The position numbers and the translations under genes were made by a program. The notes below the pieces were generated by a model. That model saw nothing but the letters and a program-made list of their open reading frames with translations, ran no database searches and was not told the origin of the DNA. From positions 35,617,935-35,681,934 of the forward strand of contig NC_080541.1 of assembly GCF_028640845.1 (NCBI RefSeq): 64,000 bases of DNA. Direction: 5' to 3'. Shown here piece by piece: positions 23,356 to 35,500 of this stretch. Each line of letters starts with the position of its first letter. The first letter of the stretch is position 1. The stretch is from Ahaetulla prasina. Taxonomy: Eukaryota; Chordata; Lepidosauria; Squamata; Colubridae.

Positions 23356-24092
23356 TGGGCCAATTGTTTCCTTGACTTTTTTCTTGTTTTTAATGTTGGA
23401 AGAAGCTTTTTTTGTTATTTTTTTACTTTTGTCGCTAGCCTTTGTTCATTGTGAGCCTTTGCTTTCCTCTCTTCATCTTTACAGGCTCGGGCTATTTGCT
23501 GATATTCTGTCTTAGTTATTTGTCCCTCTTTCCACTTTTTATATTTGTCCTTTTTGTCTTTCAATTTGTCAGATAGTTCTTTATGCATTCATGCTGGTTT
23601 CTTTTGAGATTTATTATTTTTCTTCTTCATTGGTATTGTGCTAGCCTGGGCTTTTATAATCTCACTTTTCAAAATTTTCCCCTTGAGGATTCTCATCCAT
23701 TGAATCCTTCTCAAGCTCTCTCTAAGTTTATTGAAATTAGCTCTCTTAAAGTCCAAGACTCTAGTTTGACTTTGTTCTACTACTTGTGTTTGCATAATGT
23801 TGAATTCCAGTATTGTGTGATCACTTGCCCCCAAGGTTCCTGTAGTTTCAACACCTTATATCATTTCATCTCTGTTAGTGAGAATTAAGTCCAATATGAC
23901 TGATCCCCTTGTTCCCTTCTCTACTTTTTGGGAAACAAAGTTGTCTGCTAAGTTTGTTAGGAACCTGTTGGATTTTCCACTTGGTGCAGAGATTGTCTCC
24001 CAGTTGATGTCAGGGTAGTTAAAATCCCCCATTACTACTGTAATGTGCTTCCTATATACCTTAGTTAGCTGACTAGCAAAAAGTTCATCTAC

Positions 24093-24530
24093 TTACTCTG
24101 TTTGGTTGGGTGGCCTATAGTATATGCCTATGGCAATATCATTTTCCCTCCCTTTAATATTGACCCTAATGCATTCAAGATAATTTTCGTCATTGCTGTG
24201 CTCTATTTCTGTAGAGATGCAGTTATTTCTTATATATAGTGCAACTCCACCTCCTCTTTTATTTGGTCTATTTCTTTTAAATAATTTATATCCCTCTAGC
24301 TGTATGTTCCATTTGTCAGTTTCATCCCACCAAGTTTCCATAAGGGCAACAATATCATATCTGCCCTCATTTACTTGAATTTCTAATTCACCCTGTTTAT
24401 TCCTCATACTCTGTGCATTGGTGTATGGACATTTGAGTCCATTTTGATTGACCTTGTGTTTACTGTCTACACAACCTGTGTTGTGCATGACTGCCCCTGC
24501 TTTCTTGTCACCTGTTTGATTAGTGCACAT
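24093..24530 (-). pseudogene. CR1 ORF2 endonuclease-domain remnant
   Basis: A 145-residue frame with an APE-type endonuclease start: TNAQSMRNKQGELE, the catalytic-Glu motif ALMETWWDE, and RGGGVALYIR. It nicks target DNA in intact elements. The C-terminal half of the domain (23370-24090) is broken; its opposite strand reads SDHTILEFNI-type text near 23830. Confidence 0.8.
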
Positions 24531-24687
24531 GGTATGCCACTCACTATTAAATGCTGGTTTTGCTTGATAAGAGGGCTGATAATCTTATCCACACAGACAT
24601 CTATGTTGCATGCACTGATAACCCTATTAATTTTGGATTGCTGGGGACAGAAATGTTCTGTATCAATTAATTCTCTGTCCCCACTGT

Positions 24688-25449
24688 TCAGTTTAAATGT
24701 TTCTCCAGAAAATCTATGAATTTATTGCTAAGTAACTCAGACCCTTTCTTTGATGGATGCAATCCATCTCTTTTGTATAGTTTTTCATTGGACCAGTTGC
24801 AGACATCATGACTAATAAAACCAAAGCCTTCCCTTTTACACCACTCCTTTAGCCACACATTAAACTCCATTATACGCTTGCCTTTACCTTTTTGATCCTT
24901 ATATACTGGTAAAACCTCTGAAAAGATAAGCCTACAACCTATACTACTAAGTTCATACGCCAAGCTCTGGAAACCATTCTGCACAGAAAGTGCATCCTTT
25001 TGGGACAGATAATTTGTGCCAAGATGTATAATAGCATCAACATCACAACTCTTGCTGGCATTCTTGACTATCTTAAGAATACGCCTCTTGTCTCTGCTGG
25101 CTGTAGCACCTGGAAGACACCTGATGTCTTTCAAAACCTCCATATCCTTTCCTAAATTTACATCCCTTACAATTGAATCACCAATCAGAAGGTGGCTTCT
25201 CTTTTTGGATACTGTGCTCTTCTTGTGTGACCGATGTGTAATACCTGATTCACACTTTCCCCTTTCCAAAGTAAGTTCTTCATCTTGGACCATGATCCCC
25301 TGCTTGTTTGAGTTATCAGTATCACAACTACCTTGACCTGTAACTTTAGTGTCCCTATTAAGGTCAGCAAGGGCACTATATCTGTTATATTGGGACACTG
25401 CAAAAGCTTTGTGTTTATGATTCACAGTTCTCAGCCTGCCAGATCCCAC
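24688..25449 (-). pseudogene. CR1 ORF1 esterase-domain remnant
   Basis: A 253-residue open frame with an SGNH/GDSL-like esterase pattern: HLLIGDSIVRDVNLG (block I with the nucleophile Ser) about residue 85, HLGTNYLSQKD in the middle, and KRDGLHPSKKGSELLS (catalytic Asp-x-x-His) near the end. The CR1 ORF1 protein is thought to assist retrotransposition through RNA binding and membrane or lipid interaction. The three catalytic residues are still present here. The N-terminal part is truncated. Confidence 0.8.
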
Positions 25450-25509
25450 AGTTGTCCATACTGCCCTTCTCCTGCAGGATCTTTGTGGCTTAGGTGGGTA
25501 GTCATCTAA

Positions 25510-27522
25510 ATTTGATTAAATAAATAAATACTTTATATCAAGTCATGTTTTTCTTATCCGCAAGTTACTAAAGTAATCAGTTGATTAGTTTGTAGAATAT
25601 GCTAAGCTATTAACTATGTTTTACAAGCCCCAATATCTTGAGTCGCATAATTTAAAACTAAATAGCAACATAATAATTTAACAGAATGGGCAAACCCAGC
25701 CTGGATCAAACATCTTTCTGTGGCAGCTGATCCATAGTATCCTATTAATATTTTATGCAAAAATTAGCATCTTCAACGGATCAAAAAACAAAGAAATGTG
25801 TCATTAATAATGCTGTAAAATTTGGGAAGAGATCAAACAGTACGATAGGGTATCTTTTAGTTGTGTGATTCTGTGGGGTAGAATTAGAGGTTAGATTGCA
25901 AAAGGTAAATCTTAATTTCACACAAAATGTGAATACATCGTCCAAAATGACAATGGCCGGAAAATATTTTACAAAGAAAAAGACATTTTAGAGAACAAGC
26001 CAAATCTTTCTCTCCTTTTCTCCTATTTTGGAGTCATAATGTTATGTTTATAACAGTGTTTTTCACATCTGGCAACTTTAAGATGTGTGAACTTCAACTC
26101 TAAGATATAAATTGAGGTACCTGACATGAATCATTATGAAGGATGCAAAATTTATGTAAATCTAAATCTATTTATGTAAATATGCTTCATACATATTGCT
26201 TCAGATGATCGTTTGATTGTTTATTAGATGATCATCTGAAGTATTATTGAATCAAGTTTTCACTTTATTTGTAATGCAAATATGTTATGCTCAGCGAACA
26301 GAAAATTTCTTTGGAGCAAGCAAAGTAGTACCTACAGTATAACAGAAGTAATAATGTCTAGTATTGAAGAGTTTGCATCATTTGCAGCAAACTCAGATTC
26401 TTTGCTTGCAAAGACTGTTGGTACTGATGATCACATAACGGCAGTAGCAGAGAATATCAGTTCCCTGGGTTTTTTCCATCAGCAGTTTGTGGTAGCAGTA
26501 GATGGTGGATGGAAGAGAGCTCTGACATGAGTCCTTCTCCCCCCCCTCCACGCCCCGTGGAATGAAATAGTTAGCTCTCTCTTTTAAAAACAAAGCTATC
26601 TATAGGATTGGGAGACAAGAGTAGGAAATTATGAAACTTGGTCTTTAATAAGTAACTCATACAGAGAGAAATTGAATATTTTTCTCTCTGTGTTGATAGC
26701 AATACAATTTTTATAAAAAACCATACAGTTGAAAATACATATAAAATAGAATTCTGCAATAACATAATTCTAAGGCAGTGCACAATTGATAAAAAGGAGC
26801 AAAAGCTGGGAGCAACAAATTGCTGCTTTCCAGAAATATTAGATTACAATTTCCATCATATCCTGGCAGATTGGCTGAAGGCATCTCCCTAGTTACCACC
26901 AGTGAAATGTCAGGGGGGAGCTGAAGATCTTGATCCATGTCAAAGCACAACCTTTCATGTACCTGGACCAGGGTGACACAGAGGGATTTAAAACAAACCT
27001 TGCAGGGGATTTATGCTTTGAAATGGAGTCTCAGCTTTTGCGACTATCTCAAATCCAGGAAGATGAAGCCTTCTTTAAAGTATTTATATGTTTTCTGTTC
27101 TAATATTCCAAGATGACCAAAAAATGAAATTTAAAACGAAACATATCAGAATACAAGAAACAAATGATGGATGATACATGATGCCATTCGCACAGAATTA
27201 AAAACCTCTATTCCATTCTTTGAAAACACAGCATTCAGCCAATGAGTTTTCAGATACCAGCTTCTAAAACACCAACTATGGGAAGGGGGGGAGTCTGAAC
27301 ACGAGGCCAGAAAATTCCATTTCCTTAAGGATGGTTCCAGTTATTAACGGAGCAACTATTTTCTGAACTGATTGAAGTGTCTGAAAAACCTTCAAAAGCA
27401 ACATCATATAGCAGATGGTATTAATCTAATCTGCAGGATACCAAGGCAGATATGAAAGTGACCAAATCATTTCTGCCTAACAAGAAGGGGATATTCAGTC
27501 TTGGTACCTTTCCAGAACTATA
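25510..27522. other. intergenic DNA; short hAT remnant only
   Basis: AT-rich without a supported gene. 26055-26100 (cagtgtttttcacatctggc then aactttaagatgtgtgaact) resembles the left half of the hAT MITE at 32148. Confidence 0.4.
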
Positions 27523-28065
27523 CAGGTAGTCCTTGACTTACAACCACAATTGAGCCTAAAGTGAGACATTTTTAAAGTGAGTTTTGCCCTATTTTATGAC
27601 CTTTCTTGCCACAATTAAGTGAACCATTGCAGTTGTTCAGTTGGTAACATGGTTGTTAAGTGAATCTGGATTTTCCATTGACTTTGCTTGTCAGAAAGTC
27701 AGAAAAACTGATCACGTGACCCTGGGACACTGAAATCCAATGGTGGGTTGCTACCGGTTCGCCCCGGATCAGGTGAACTGGTAGCGGTGGTGGCGGGAGG
27801 CTCCATCCACCCGCCCAGACGCACGCACATGCTCACGAGCACCCACGCGCCCACGAGCAAACCATTAGCGACAGGATTTGAATCCCACTACTGCTCCAAT
27901 CATCATAAATATGAACCAGTTGCCAGAGAGCCAAATTTTGATCATGTGACTAAGGGGATGCTGCAACAGTTGTAAGTGTGAAAAACGGTCATAAGTCACT
28001 TTTTTCAGTGCCGTTGTAACTTTGAACAGTCACTAAATGAACTGTTGTAAGTCGAGGACTATCTG
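27523..28065. mobile_element. TA-type MITE (TACAGGTAGTCC family), copy 2
   Basis: Left end TACAGGTAGTCCTTGACTTA and right end gtaagtcgaggactatctgt-a are inverted, each bounded by TA. It is split by a 156-bp hAT MITE. Words such as gttaagtgaatctgg and cacttttttcagtgccgttg match the other copies. Confidence 0.8.
27738..27893. mobile_element. hAT MITE nested in TA-type MITE
   Basis: Left end CAATGGTGGGTTGCTACC and right end GAATCCCACTACTG. Flanking 8-mers ctgaaatc and ctccaatc agree at 6 of 8 and both resemble the host MITE text at the target. The interior is CG-rich (cgcacgcacatgctcacgag). Confidence 0.7.
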
Positions 28066-28255
28066 TATTTTGGATTTTGAGTAAAAAGAAAAAAGATGAT
28101 TGGATTTAGTGGAATTCATCATGTTCTCCTTTTCTTCACTTCAAATGAAAATTGGTTTCTTGCTCTCAAGTTAAATCATGGGTGCTTTTTCCTTGATTGT
28201 TAGGAATAGGGAGAAGAAAGATGATTAAATTTCACCCACCATTTGCAAGACATTA

Positions 28256-28492
28256 GGAGCCGTGGTGGCACAGTGCTTAGAATGCAATATTGCAGGCTAA
28301 TTCAGCTCACTGCCAGGAGTTCAGTTCTGACCGGCTCAAGGTTAACTTAGCCTTCCATCTTGCTGAGGTCAGTAAAATGAGGATCCAGATTGTTGGGGGC
28401 AATATGCTAACTCTGTAACCTGTTTAGAGGGGATTGTAAAGCACTATGAAGTGGTATATAAGTTTAAGTGCTATTGCTATTGCTATTATTCT
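28256..28492 (+). mobile_element. tRNA-derived SINE (CTATTG-tail type)
   Basis: Head gtggtggcacagtgcttaga, body aaggttaacttagccttcca and attgttgggggcaatatgct, then tail agcactatgaagtggtatat followed by (CTATTG)n. This is the pattern of a squamate tRNA-SINE. The head is followed by degraded B-box text. Confidence 0.8.
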
Positions 28493-29540
28493 AGAGACAA
28501 TGATTCCATTTTAGAGGGCTTTCAGGTCTTAAGAATTACTGTTCCAGGACAATTTAGAGAAATATGAGAATCAAGAGTTCAGATCAAGATTAGGGAAACA
28601 TCTTGACTAGCCAGCCCCTGAACCTGTAACTACGTCAATGCCTCTAAGCTGAGTTTTCCAAATATATTTTTAAACATTCAAATAAAAAAAAGTAACTTAT
28701 CCCTGTAAATCTTTGCCCAAACGACTGCTTAAAGGCCTGAGGACTTTATAAAGGGTGCTTTAAAGCAATCATATAAATTTCCATCTCTACAAGTAATCCA
28801 GTTTTGTTGAGAATTAGCACTTTGTCTAACAAGAGACTTTTATTATACTAGCACTTACCACATTGTGCTGAGTAAGAGGTAAGTTCAGCAAGTGTTATAA
28901 GACGAACCTATTCACCCATGCAGTCTGTTTGCTAAGTTATTGGTTTTTCCATATTATGCTTTATTCAGACTTTAGTCAGGTAATTATGCTGTTTTTATGT
29001 CACACAAGTTGACCTGTAATAAAAGTATTTGGCTGAGATAATCCACTTTTTCCATTATTCTACTGAGGGTGGGGAATATCTTGTAAAACATCTCGCCATA
29101 CTCTATAATTCTGCTTGAATAGATGACTTCTCAGTCAATAATTATGCAGTAATAAAGGATATTCTTACAGTGTAGAGATTTTCCTGGATTGTACTGGTTG
29201 GCAAGAGTACAAAAAAAAAAAAAGGATAAAATTCAATAGGTTACAACTGTTATAATGGAAACATATTTAAAAAGGTAATAAATTTTGTTTTATTACTCTG
29301 TAGGCAACAGTCTTACGTTATTGATAAATTTTATTCCTGGGAAGTGACAATAATTAGTACTAGAGAAGACATCCGATACATATTTTTTAAGTCTGGTTTT
29401 AATCAGTCCAGCACCTAGAATTCTCTGTGTAGTCTACATCGTGATCAATAAGATTTATGCTCTAGTAAGCGTGTTTAGTAGTTTCACTATGCTATATATG
29501 TTCCATTGCCATAAAAAAACAACAGTTTCCAAAGGTTAGC
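28493..29540. other. intergenic DNA, nothing recognised
   Basis: AT-rich; an A run at 29212-29224. No supported gene. Confidence 0.4.
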
Positions 29541-29670
29541 ATAGGTCAATTCCGATCGTGTCATGGGGCAGATCATGACATATCGTAACTTTTTTGCCTT
29601 TGCAGAGCCGGGGTGGGCGTGGCCTACAAATGACATATCTGGCCCATAAGCCACCAGTTTGAGAAGCCTG
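29541..29670. mobile_element. hAT MITE right-hand fragment
   Basis: Ends ccaccagtttgagaagcctg, the right terminus of a hAT MITE of the CAGG-type, with gtgggcgtggcctacaaatg upstream. The left terminus is not seen. The next hAT element begins six bases later. Confidence 0.4.
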
Positions 29671-29675
29671 GATAC

Positions 29676-30288
29676 CAGGGGTGAAATGCTCCCAGTTCGG
29701 ACTGGATCCCCGATCGGGTAGCGATGGCGGCGGGTGGCTCACAGAACCAGTAGCAAAAATCCCTGCCCCCTCTCCCCCACCCATGTCCAGCTAAGTTGTG
29801 TAATCATCAGAGGTGTTTTTTTTATTATTTTTAAAAGCATTTTTTCTTCGGCCAAAAAAATGCTTTTAAACGTTAAAAAAAAACCTCTAATGATCGTGTG
29901 CCTCAGCTGGGGTCATCAGAACCTTTTAAAAGCATTTTTTCTACAACCTCTTCGGCCAAAGAGGCTGTAAGAATGCTTTTAAAAGGTTCTGGTGATCAGG
30001 CAATTCAGCTGGGATTGTCAGAACCCTTTAAAAGTGTTTTTTCTACAACCTCTTTGCCGAAGAGGCTATAAAAATGCTTTTAAAAGGCTCCTCTGGCAAT
30101 CCCAGCTGAGTTGCCTGATCATCAGAGGCTTTTAAAAACATTTTTTTACAACCTCTTTGGCCGAAGAGGTTGTAGAAAAAATGCTTTTAAAAGTTAAAAA
30201 ACAACAACAACAAAGCCCACCCAGTCACATTACCACCACCACCACCTAACCACGCCCACAGAACCGGTAGTAACAAATTTCACCCCTG
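29676..30288. mobile_element. 613-bp foldback hAT element with 8-bp TSD
   Basis: Left terminus CAGGGGTGAAATGCTCCC, right terminus AATTTCACCCCTG, flanked by exact ctggatac (29668-29675 and 30289-30296). The interior repeats one cassette in alternating orientation: aatgcttttaaaag, the palindromic acctcttcggccaaagaggc, and a gatcaggcaattcagctggg module. Transcripts would fold into multi-arm hairpins. No transposase is encoded. Confidence 0.88.
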
Positions 30289-30296
30289 CTGGATAC

Positions 30297-31305
30297 CATA
30301 GCTTAATTTTTTTAGAAGCTGGAACTGCATCACAATTTCTTCAAATATGCAGATTTGATATAAGGGAGGCCCAGATTAACGAGTGGCTGCTATAAACTGT
30401 TAAAAAGAATTTCAGAAAGGAGTAGAAAGACAGCCAACCTGCAATACCTCATGGAAAAACACCCATGGTTAGATATTTGTGTATTACTCAGACTGACACT
30501 CAAATCCTATTGATTCATGAGCAGCTTTGGTTTTAGCTTTTGGTAGATGCTCCCCTGGTTACAAATATTTTATTCTTAAACTGATCTTAGGTTGTGTATC
30601 TCTGTTTGGAGCATTGGACATCCCTCATCTGCAGTTGCAGCTCATTTAGATGTTTTTACAATGAAAGGGGAAGGAACCCCTTATATAACAGAATATTTTA
30701 GAAAATGTTTGTAAAAGGGTGAGGAAGCTGATTGGCACATCTGCATTTCCTTTCACACTGACCACGTTAATCTAATATAGCTGTTCAGTAGAATTAACTG
30801 TGTCCCTTCAAGTTTGTGCTGTCTGGAAAATACCATTAAGACAATCAATACACCCTAGAAGTCTTTATTTGTTTGTTAATTTATGGGACTCATAAATCAC
30901 CTTTCTGATCTCTCCCCAGATGAGGAACACTCAAATGTCCACATATAAAAAGTAATTATTACAGTAGGTAGGTTTCAGATTTTTGAAACTCTAGCAGATT
31001 TTCACCTGGGGAATACGCTTCCTAATTTTGTCCTGTGATTCTGCGTTCAGAGAAGGTGCTTTAAAATTCAGGTATCATTATTTATGTACTGATACAATGT
31101 GTATTAGCAAATATACCTTCAGTTCAGTTAGACCCTTGGTCACAGCAATCCAGTTTTCTTGGAAACAGTATAGAAGTAATTTTCCATTGTTGCCCTTGGA
31201 GATTGTTTTAAGTTTTTGATAAAAACCTTGGAATGTCATATGATCTCCCATTCAAGTATTAACCAGGCCCTATCCTACTTAGCTTATAACCCCAGGCAGC
31301 CATTT
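30297..31305. other. intergenic DNA, nothing recognised
   Basis: No supported gene or named repeat. Confidence 0.4.
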
Positions 31306-31462
31306 TAGAATACAGCATAACAGAGTTGGAAGGGACATCGAAGGTCTTCTAGTCCAACCCCCTGCTCAAAGAGGCGACCCTATACCATTCTGGACAAATG
31401 GCTATCCATTTTCTTCTTAAAAACCTCCACTGATAGAACGACGTCTATAGGCAAGCTGTTCC
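31306..31462 (-). mobile_element. CR1 LINE 3' end
   Basis: Plus-strand text agttggaagggacatcgaag then gtcttctagtccaaccccct is the reverse complement of the CR1 3' terminus, followed by tggacaaatggctatcc and accactggc-type text as in the copy at 21464. Confidence 0.85.
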
Positions 31463-31652
31463 ACTGGCAAAGTCAGCGGGAAAGCCAAATTCACTTGACA
31501 ACCATGTCACTAATTTAACAACTGCAGTGACTCACTTAACAACTGTGGCAAGAAAAGTCGTAAAATGGGGCAAAACTCACTTAACAAATTTCTCACTTAG
31601 CGACATTAATGTTGGGCTCAATTGTGGTTATAAGTTGTGGACTACCTGTAAA
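31463..31652. mobile_element. TA-type MITE, truncated copy
   Basis: Right half of the TACAGGTAGTCC family: cacttgacaaccatgtcact, cttaacaactgtggcaagaa and the terminus gtggactacctgta. It starts abruptly at the CR1 fragment. Confidence 0.7.
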
Positions 31653-32147
31653 TATGCTTACACAGAAAATCATTGCTCAAATAAAAGGAAATCTGAATCA
31701 GAAATAATGAATAGCTTATTTTTCTTTATGCATTCCACATAGAAATGTTGGCTTGTATTCATGAATCAAAGGAGCCTTGAAGTTACCCACGAAGGAAATA
31801 AAAATGCAGATTCCAAATGCATCTATTATTTCTGCCTTTAGTAGATTACTGTCAGGGCAGAGTTCTCTGAAAAGAAGAGCTTGTATGGAGCACTTTGATG
31901 GATTTTTACCTAAGTTGGGACTCACATTTGGCTATAAAAGCATTTTATAGTTATGCTCGCCAGATCTCTACTGTACTAAAGCAGAATGATCAACAGTCCT
32001 TCTTCTTTCCCCTTTCTTATATATAACCATTCCTGAATTTATGGAAACTTAACCTATGTGTTAATTTTCTAGTACGTGAGTTTAACAAGGAAAATTATTG
32101 CAGAGACTGCCTTTGTAAAGCCAGGTGAAATATATGTCTGTCTAGAG

Positions 32148-32219
32148 CAGTTTTCTTGCTGAGGAATTCTAGGAGTTAAAGTTCACACATCTTAACGTGG
32201 CAAAGTTTGAGAAACATTG
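32148..32219. mobile_element. 72-bp hAT MITE with 8-bp TSD
   Basis: Left end CAGTTTTCTTGCTGAGGAA, right end caaagtttgagaaacattg. The flanks gtctagag and ctctagag agree at 7 of 8. A deletion derivative of the cagtgtttctcaacc-type MITE. Confidence 0.65.
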
Positions 32220-32426
32220 CTCTAGAGATTACTGAACTATATTTCCCAGACATTCCAATTGCCATAATCACTGATAAGGAATGCTGGAAAATGGAGTTCA
32301 GTAATATCATGAAAGCCAAAGGGGTACTTTGTGGGTGAAAAATGGGTAAATGAGTTAAGAATACTAAATAGTGTTTATGAGAAAGATATTTTTTTCTCTG
32401 TTTTCAAATCATAGGATGATATGACA

Positions 32427-32595
32427 GACATTAAGTGTTAAATTTGTACCCTATGACTATCATTAAGTGTTGTAAGTGTTGTACCTTGATGAAGGTATCT
32501 TTTCTTTTATGTACACGGAGACCATATGTACCAAGACAAATTCCTTGTGTGTCCAATCACACTTGGCCAATAAAAAAATTCTATTCTATGCTATA
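32427..32595 (+). mobile_element. snake-type LINE 3' end with ATTCT tail, copy 1
   Basis: Contains gttgtaccttgatgaaggta, tcttttcttttatgtacac, accaagacaaattccttgtg and tggccaataaaaaaattcta, ending in short ATTCT-like units. The same 3' end recurs at 45497. I recall this tail from snake CR1/L3-type LINEs that seed AATAG-type microsatellites. Confidence 0.65.
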
Positions 32596-35500
32596 TATCC
32601 TCTACAACATTCCTGAGATAAAATTAGGCTAAAGAATTCTGTATGCCCCTTAGTCATCCAGCAAGGCTGATTGCTTGCCACATTTTGTAGTTTGGGTCTC
32701 TAAAATCTGTGCTTCATATATTCTAGCCGTAATGCCACACACTCTTCATTTTATTTTAACAACAGAATAACCTCAAAGATGTAACCGAAAGATAATACAA
32801 TTTCCCCAGAAGGGATCTCTGTCTGAACTGTTACTGTGGTCTTAAAAGGAAATGTATTGTTGCAACTGCAGTGCAAAACTAACAAGAGACCAGCAAAATC
32901 ATGGAATTGGGTTAATCGAGTCCCTATCTGGCTTCACAGACGGCCATTTAGCTGCTTTTGGAAAGTTCACTTGTAGGGCACTGTGCTCTCCAGCAAATGA
33001 TGTTGCAGGGCTTTTCATCCTAGATACAACAATAGCCATCCTTTCATATCCAACATCTTAAACAAAGAGCATTTTAATCCAAGGTAGGACAAGAAAAAGC
33101 ATCTGTGTAAAAACAGAACTGTGTATATTGAAGATCCAGACTTCTGACACCGGCTGGACTTGACATCTGTTACTGCTGTAGGATGTTTTTCTCAGATACA
33201 CATTCATATCCCGTTTTCAATGAAAGAATAGATGTACATGCTAATATTGGAAAAGAAATGAAAATAAGTATCAGGTCAGTCAACAGCTTTATCTCAGGTA
33301 GACATATTCCTGGTATACTTCAAGCCCGGTCTGCCCTACTCTCTATCCCCAGAAGAAAAAGCCAAGCTACAGTTGCCTGGCAACCACCGGATAGATTCCT
33401 GTTCATTTATTAGAAACTTTATTGTAAACATGAGATGCCTTCTCCCCCAAAATACAAAAAGCAATCATTTTATCAAAAATTTATTGTAGCTCCCCTTCGT
33501 CTGATATCCCCCAAACGTGTATGACCAAAAAGTAAAGTTAATGATGTCCTGTTGATTTCTTACACGCATGTGTTTTTCATGGCAAACACTATCGAAGAGA
33601 ATTGTTATTGTCTTCTAAAAAGTTTTTAGGATATTTCTTGTGTAGCATATGGCCCATGCAACCTCTGATCAAACTTAGCCCTGTTTAACTTTTTGAGATC
33701 AATCATGATCAGCCAATATCTACTATGGCTACTACTTCCATGAATTTTGACCATGGATTATAAAAGTTGTAATTCAACATTTCAGGAAGACATCACATTT
33801 AACAAGGCTAATTTGGAAAGATTAGTACGTTGCATTTAGTGACGTTAAGAGAATATTGTTCATGGAACTGAAAAACAGAAAAATGTAAATAGTTGTAATG
33901 TATAGTACAGTTCTCCAGTGAAATGAATCACTTGCTATGTAAATACTGGCAATTCATGCACTAGTGTGGGTTGAAATTATTTCAAGAAAACCAACCTTTT
34001 TGCCAACTCAGATGATGATATTTCTCTCTGCATTTCTAAACTTCTTATTTCAAGATTTTTTGGAAAACTTATACCACAAGTAATTTATTTATTCCAGAGA
34101 GTTTATTCTGGAAGATTTATTCCCAAAGGTAGCTTTGAAACCAAACTTCAGTTCTACAGATGTTTTATGTACATGTTCAACTTCAATTTCCTTTAAAAAA
34201 AAACCTAGAATAAAATCAATAAAGCTATTCAAATAAAAATTCAAGCTTTGATGAAAATTAGGGTCTTTTCCCTCATGTCCTTGAAATTTACTACCCAATT
34301 TAAAGAGATAAAACCATACCTGAATAATTTCTGAAATATTTTCTATAATCAATTCTATACCTCCGCATGTATATTTATATTATCCCTATACTAAGAAATT
34401 GGAACCAAGTATATATATTTATTTTAAATAAAGTTACTCTGCTATTTTAATGTTGCATAATATGTTGCCCTACAGAGGTTAAGGGTACGATTCACTGCAC
34501 ATGGAAATTTGCCACTAGTATATGGAAAAAAGGGATATAGGATAACCCATAATTGAACCATTAATATTTCTGCAAAAATTTGGTGTATGTTAATTGTTTT
34601 CTAAAAATAGATTGGCTGCTTTCTGATAATCCTTGCTCTGGGGGACAGATCTCGTGTTTTTAGATGCCAAAAGAGATAAATTTTTACATGAATTCTAATT
34701 GCTTTTTCCATTGTGAAAGGTAGGTATGATTACCTAGAAATATCTATATCTTCATATATATCTTTATATCTATATAGATATATTAAAGCTCTGAGTTTAA
34801 TTAGTTATTTGCTAAACCTGGCAAAATGACAGAAATCAGAAAATAAGAAAATTCAGTTTGTTAATAAAATGTTTAAGGAATGATTTTCAATCCTTAAAGG
34901 TTTCTTTGTAAGAAAGGTTATTAAGTTTATATAAACCTTGCTGAATGCTCTAAGCTAAGAGTGGGCATTTTTCTACCTCATGTTTAAAAAGTCCAGTTTC
35001 TAATAGCATGGGCAATGGCAAAGAGGGGAGGATCTGTGATCTAGAACGTCTAAAGGATTTCAGGGTGCCAAGCCTTGCACTGAGTTTCCATTAATAATGA
35101 AATTCTAAAGCTTATTATGTGTTGTGCAAAGATATACTTGTTACCTGTTGTCCTTATCTTATTAGTTCTTATTTTTGTTGGATGATTCCTTGTCTCAAGT
35201 TGTAGAATTATCTAATGTAAGCCTATGCAGACATTAGATAATAGCCACAATGTTGCCTTTCTATCAGCTTCACTGGGCATTTATAAACAGCCAGTAGACT
35301 GTGAAAAATATGATGGAATTGTGGTTTCGTTTTATTTGCTATTGATTTATCAATTATGATTTTACAGATATCCAGTCTTTAATGTTTTAATCTTTGCTAC
35401 TGTAATTTTATTATTATTATTTGCCTGGGGAAATTTTTTTTGAAGGGCGGAGTGGATACAATAAAAAATGCCCCACAACTGAATCCAAAGTATAATAAAT

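Larger units (their letters stand above)
21464..25508 (-). mobile_element. CR1 LINE, nearly complete but 5'-truncated
   Basis: Read on the minus strand, the order is ORF1 esterase (25449-24688), endonuclease (24530-24093), RT start (23355-23083), RT core (22815-22327), C-terminal region (21970-21524), 3' end (about 21520-21464) and AAT tail. Stops and frame breaks separate the blocks, so it is not active. An L2 tail copy has inserted at about 21977-22171. Total length is about 4.0 kb against about 4.5 kb for complete CR1 (recalled). Confidence 0.92.

Noticed and set aside
23123..23888. Plus-strand frames of 130 and 101 residues
   Set aside because: Antisense to the minus-strand CR1 ORF2, rich in hydrophobic residues as expected from reverse-complement coding, and without a family match.
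26282..26530. 82-residue plus-strand frame as a small gene
   Set aside because: No recognisable domain, signal peptide or splice context, and a length expected by chance in this composition.
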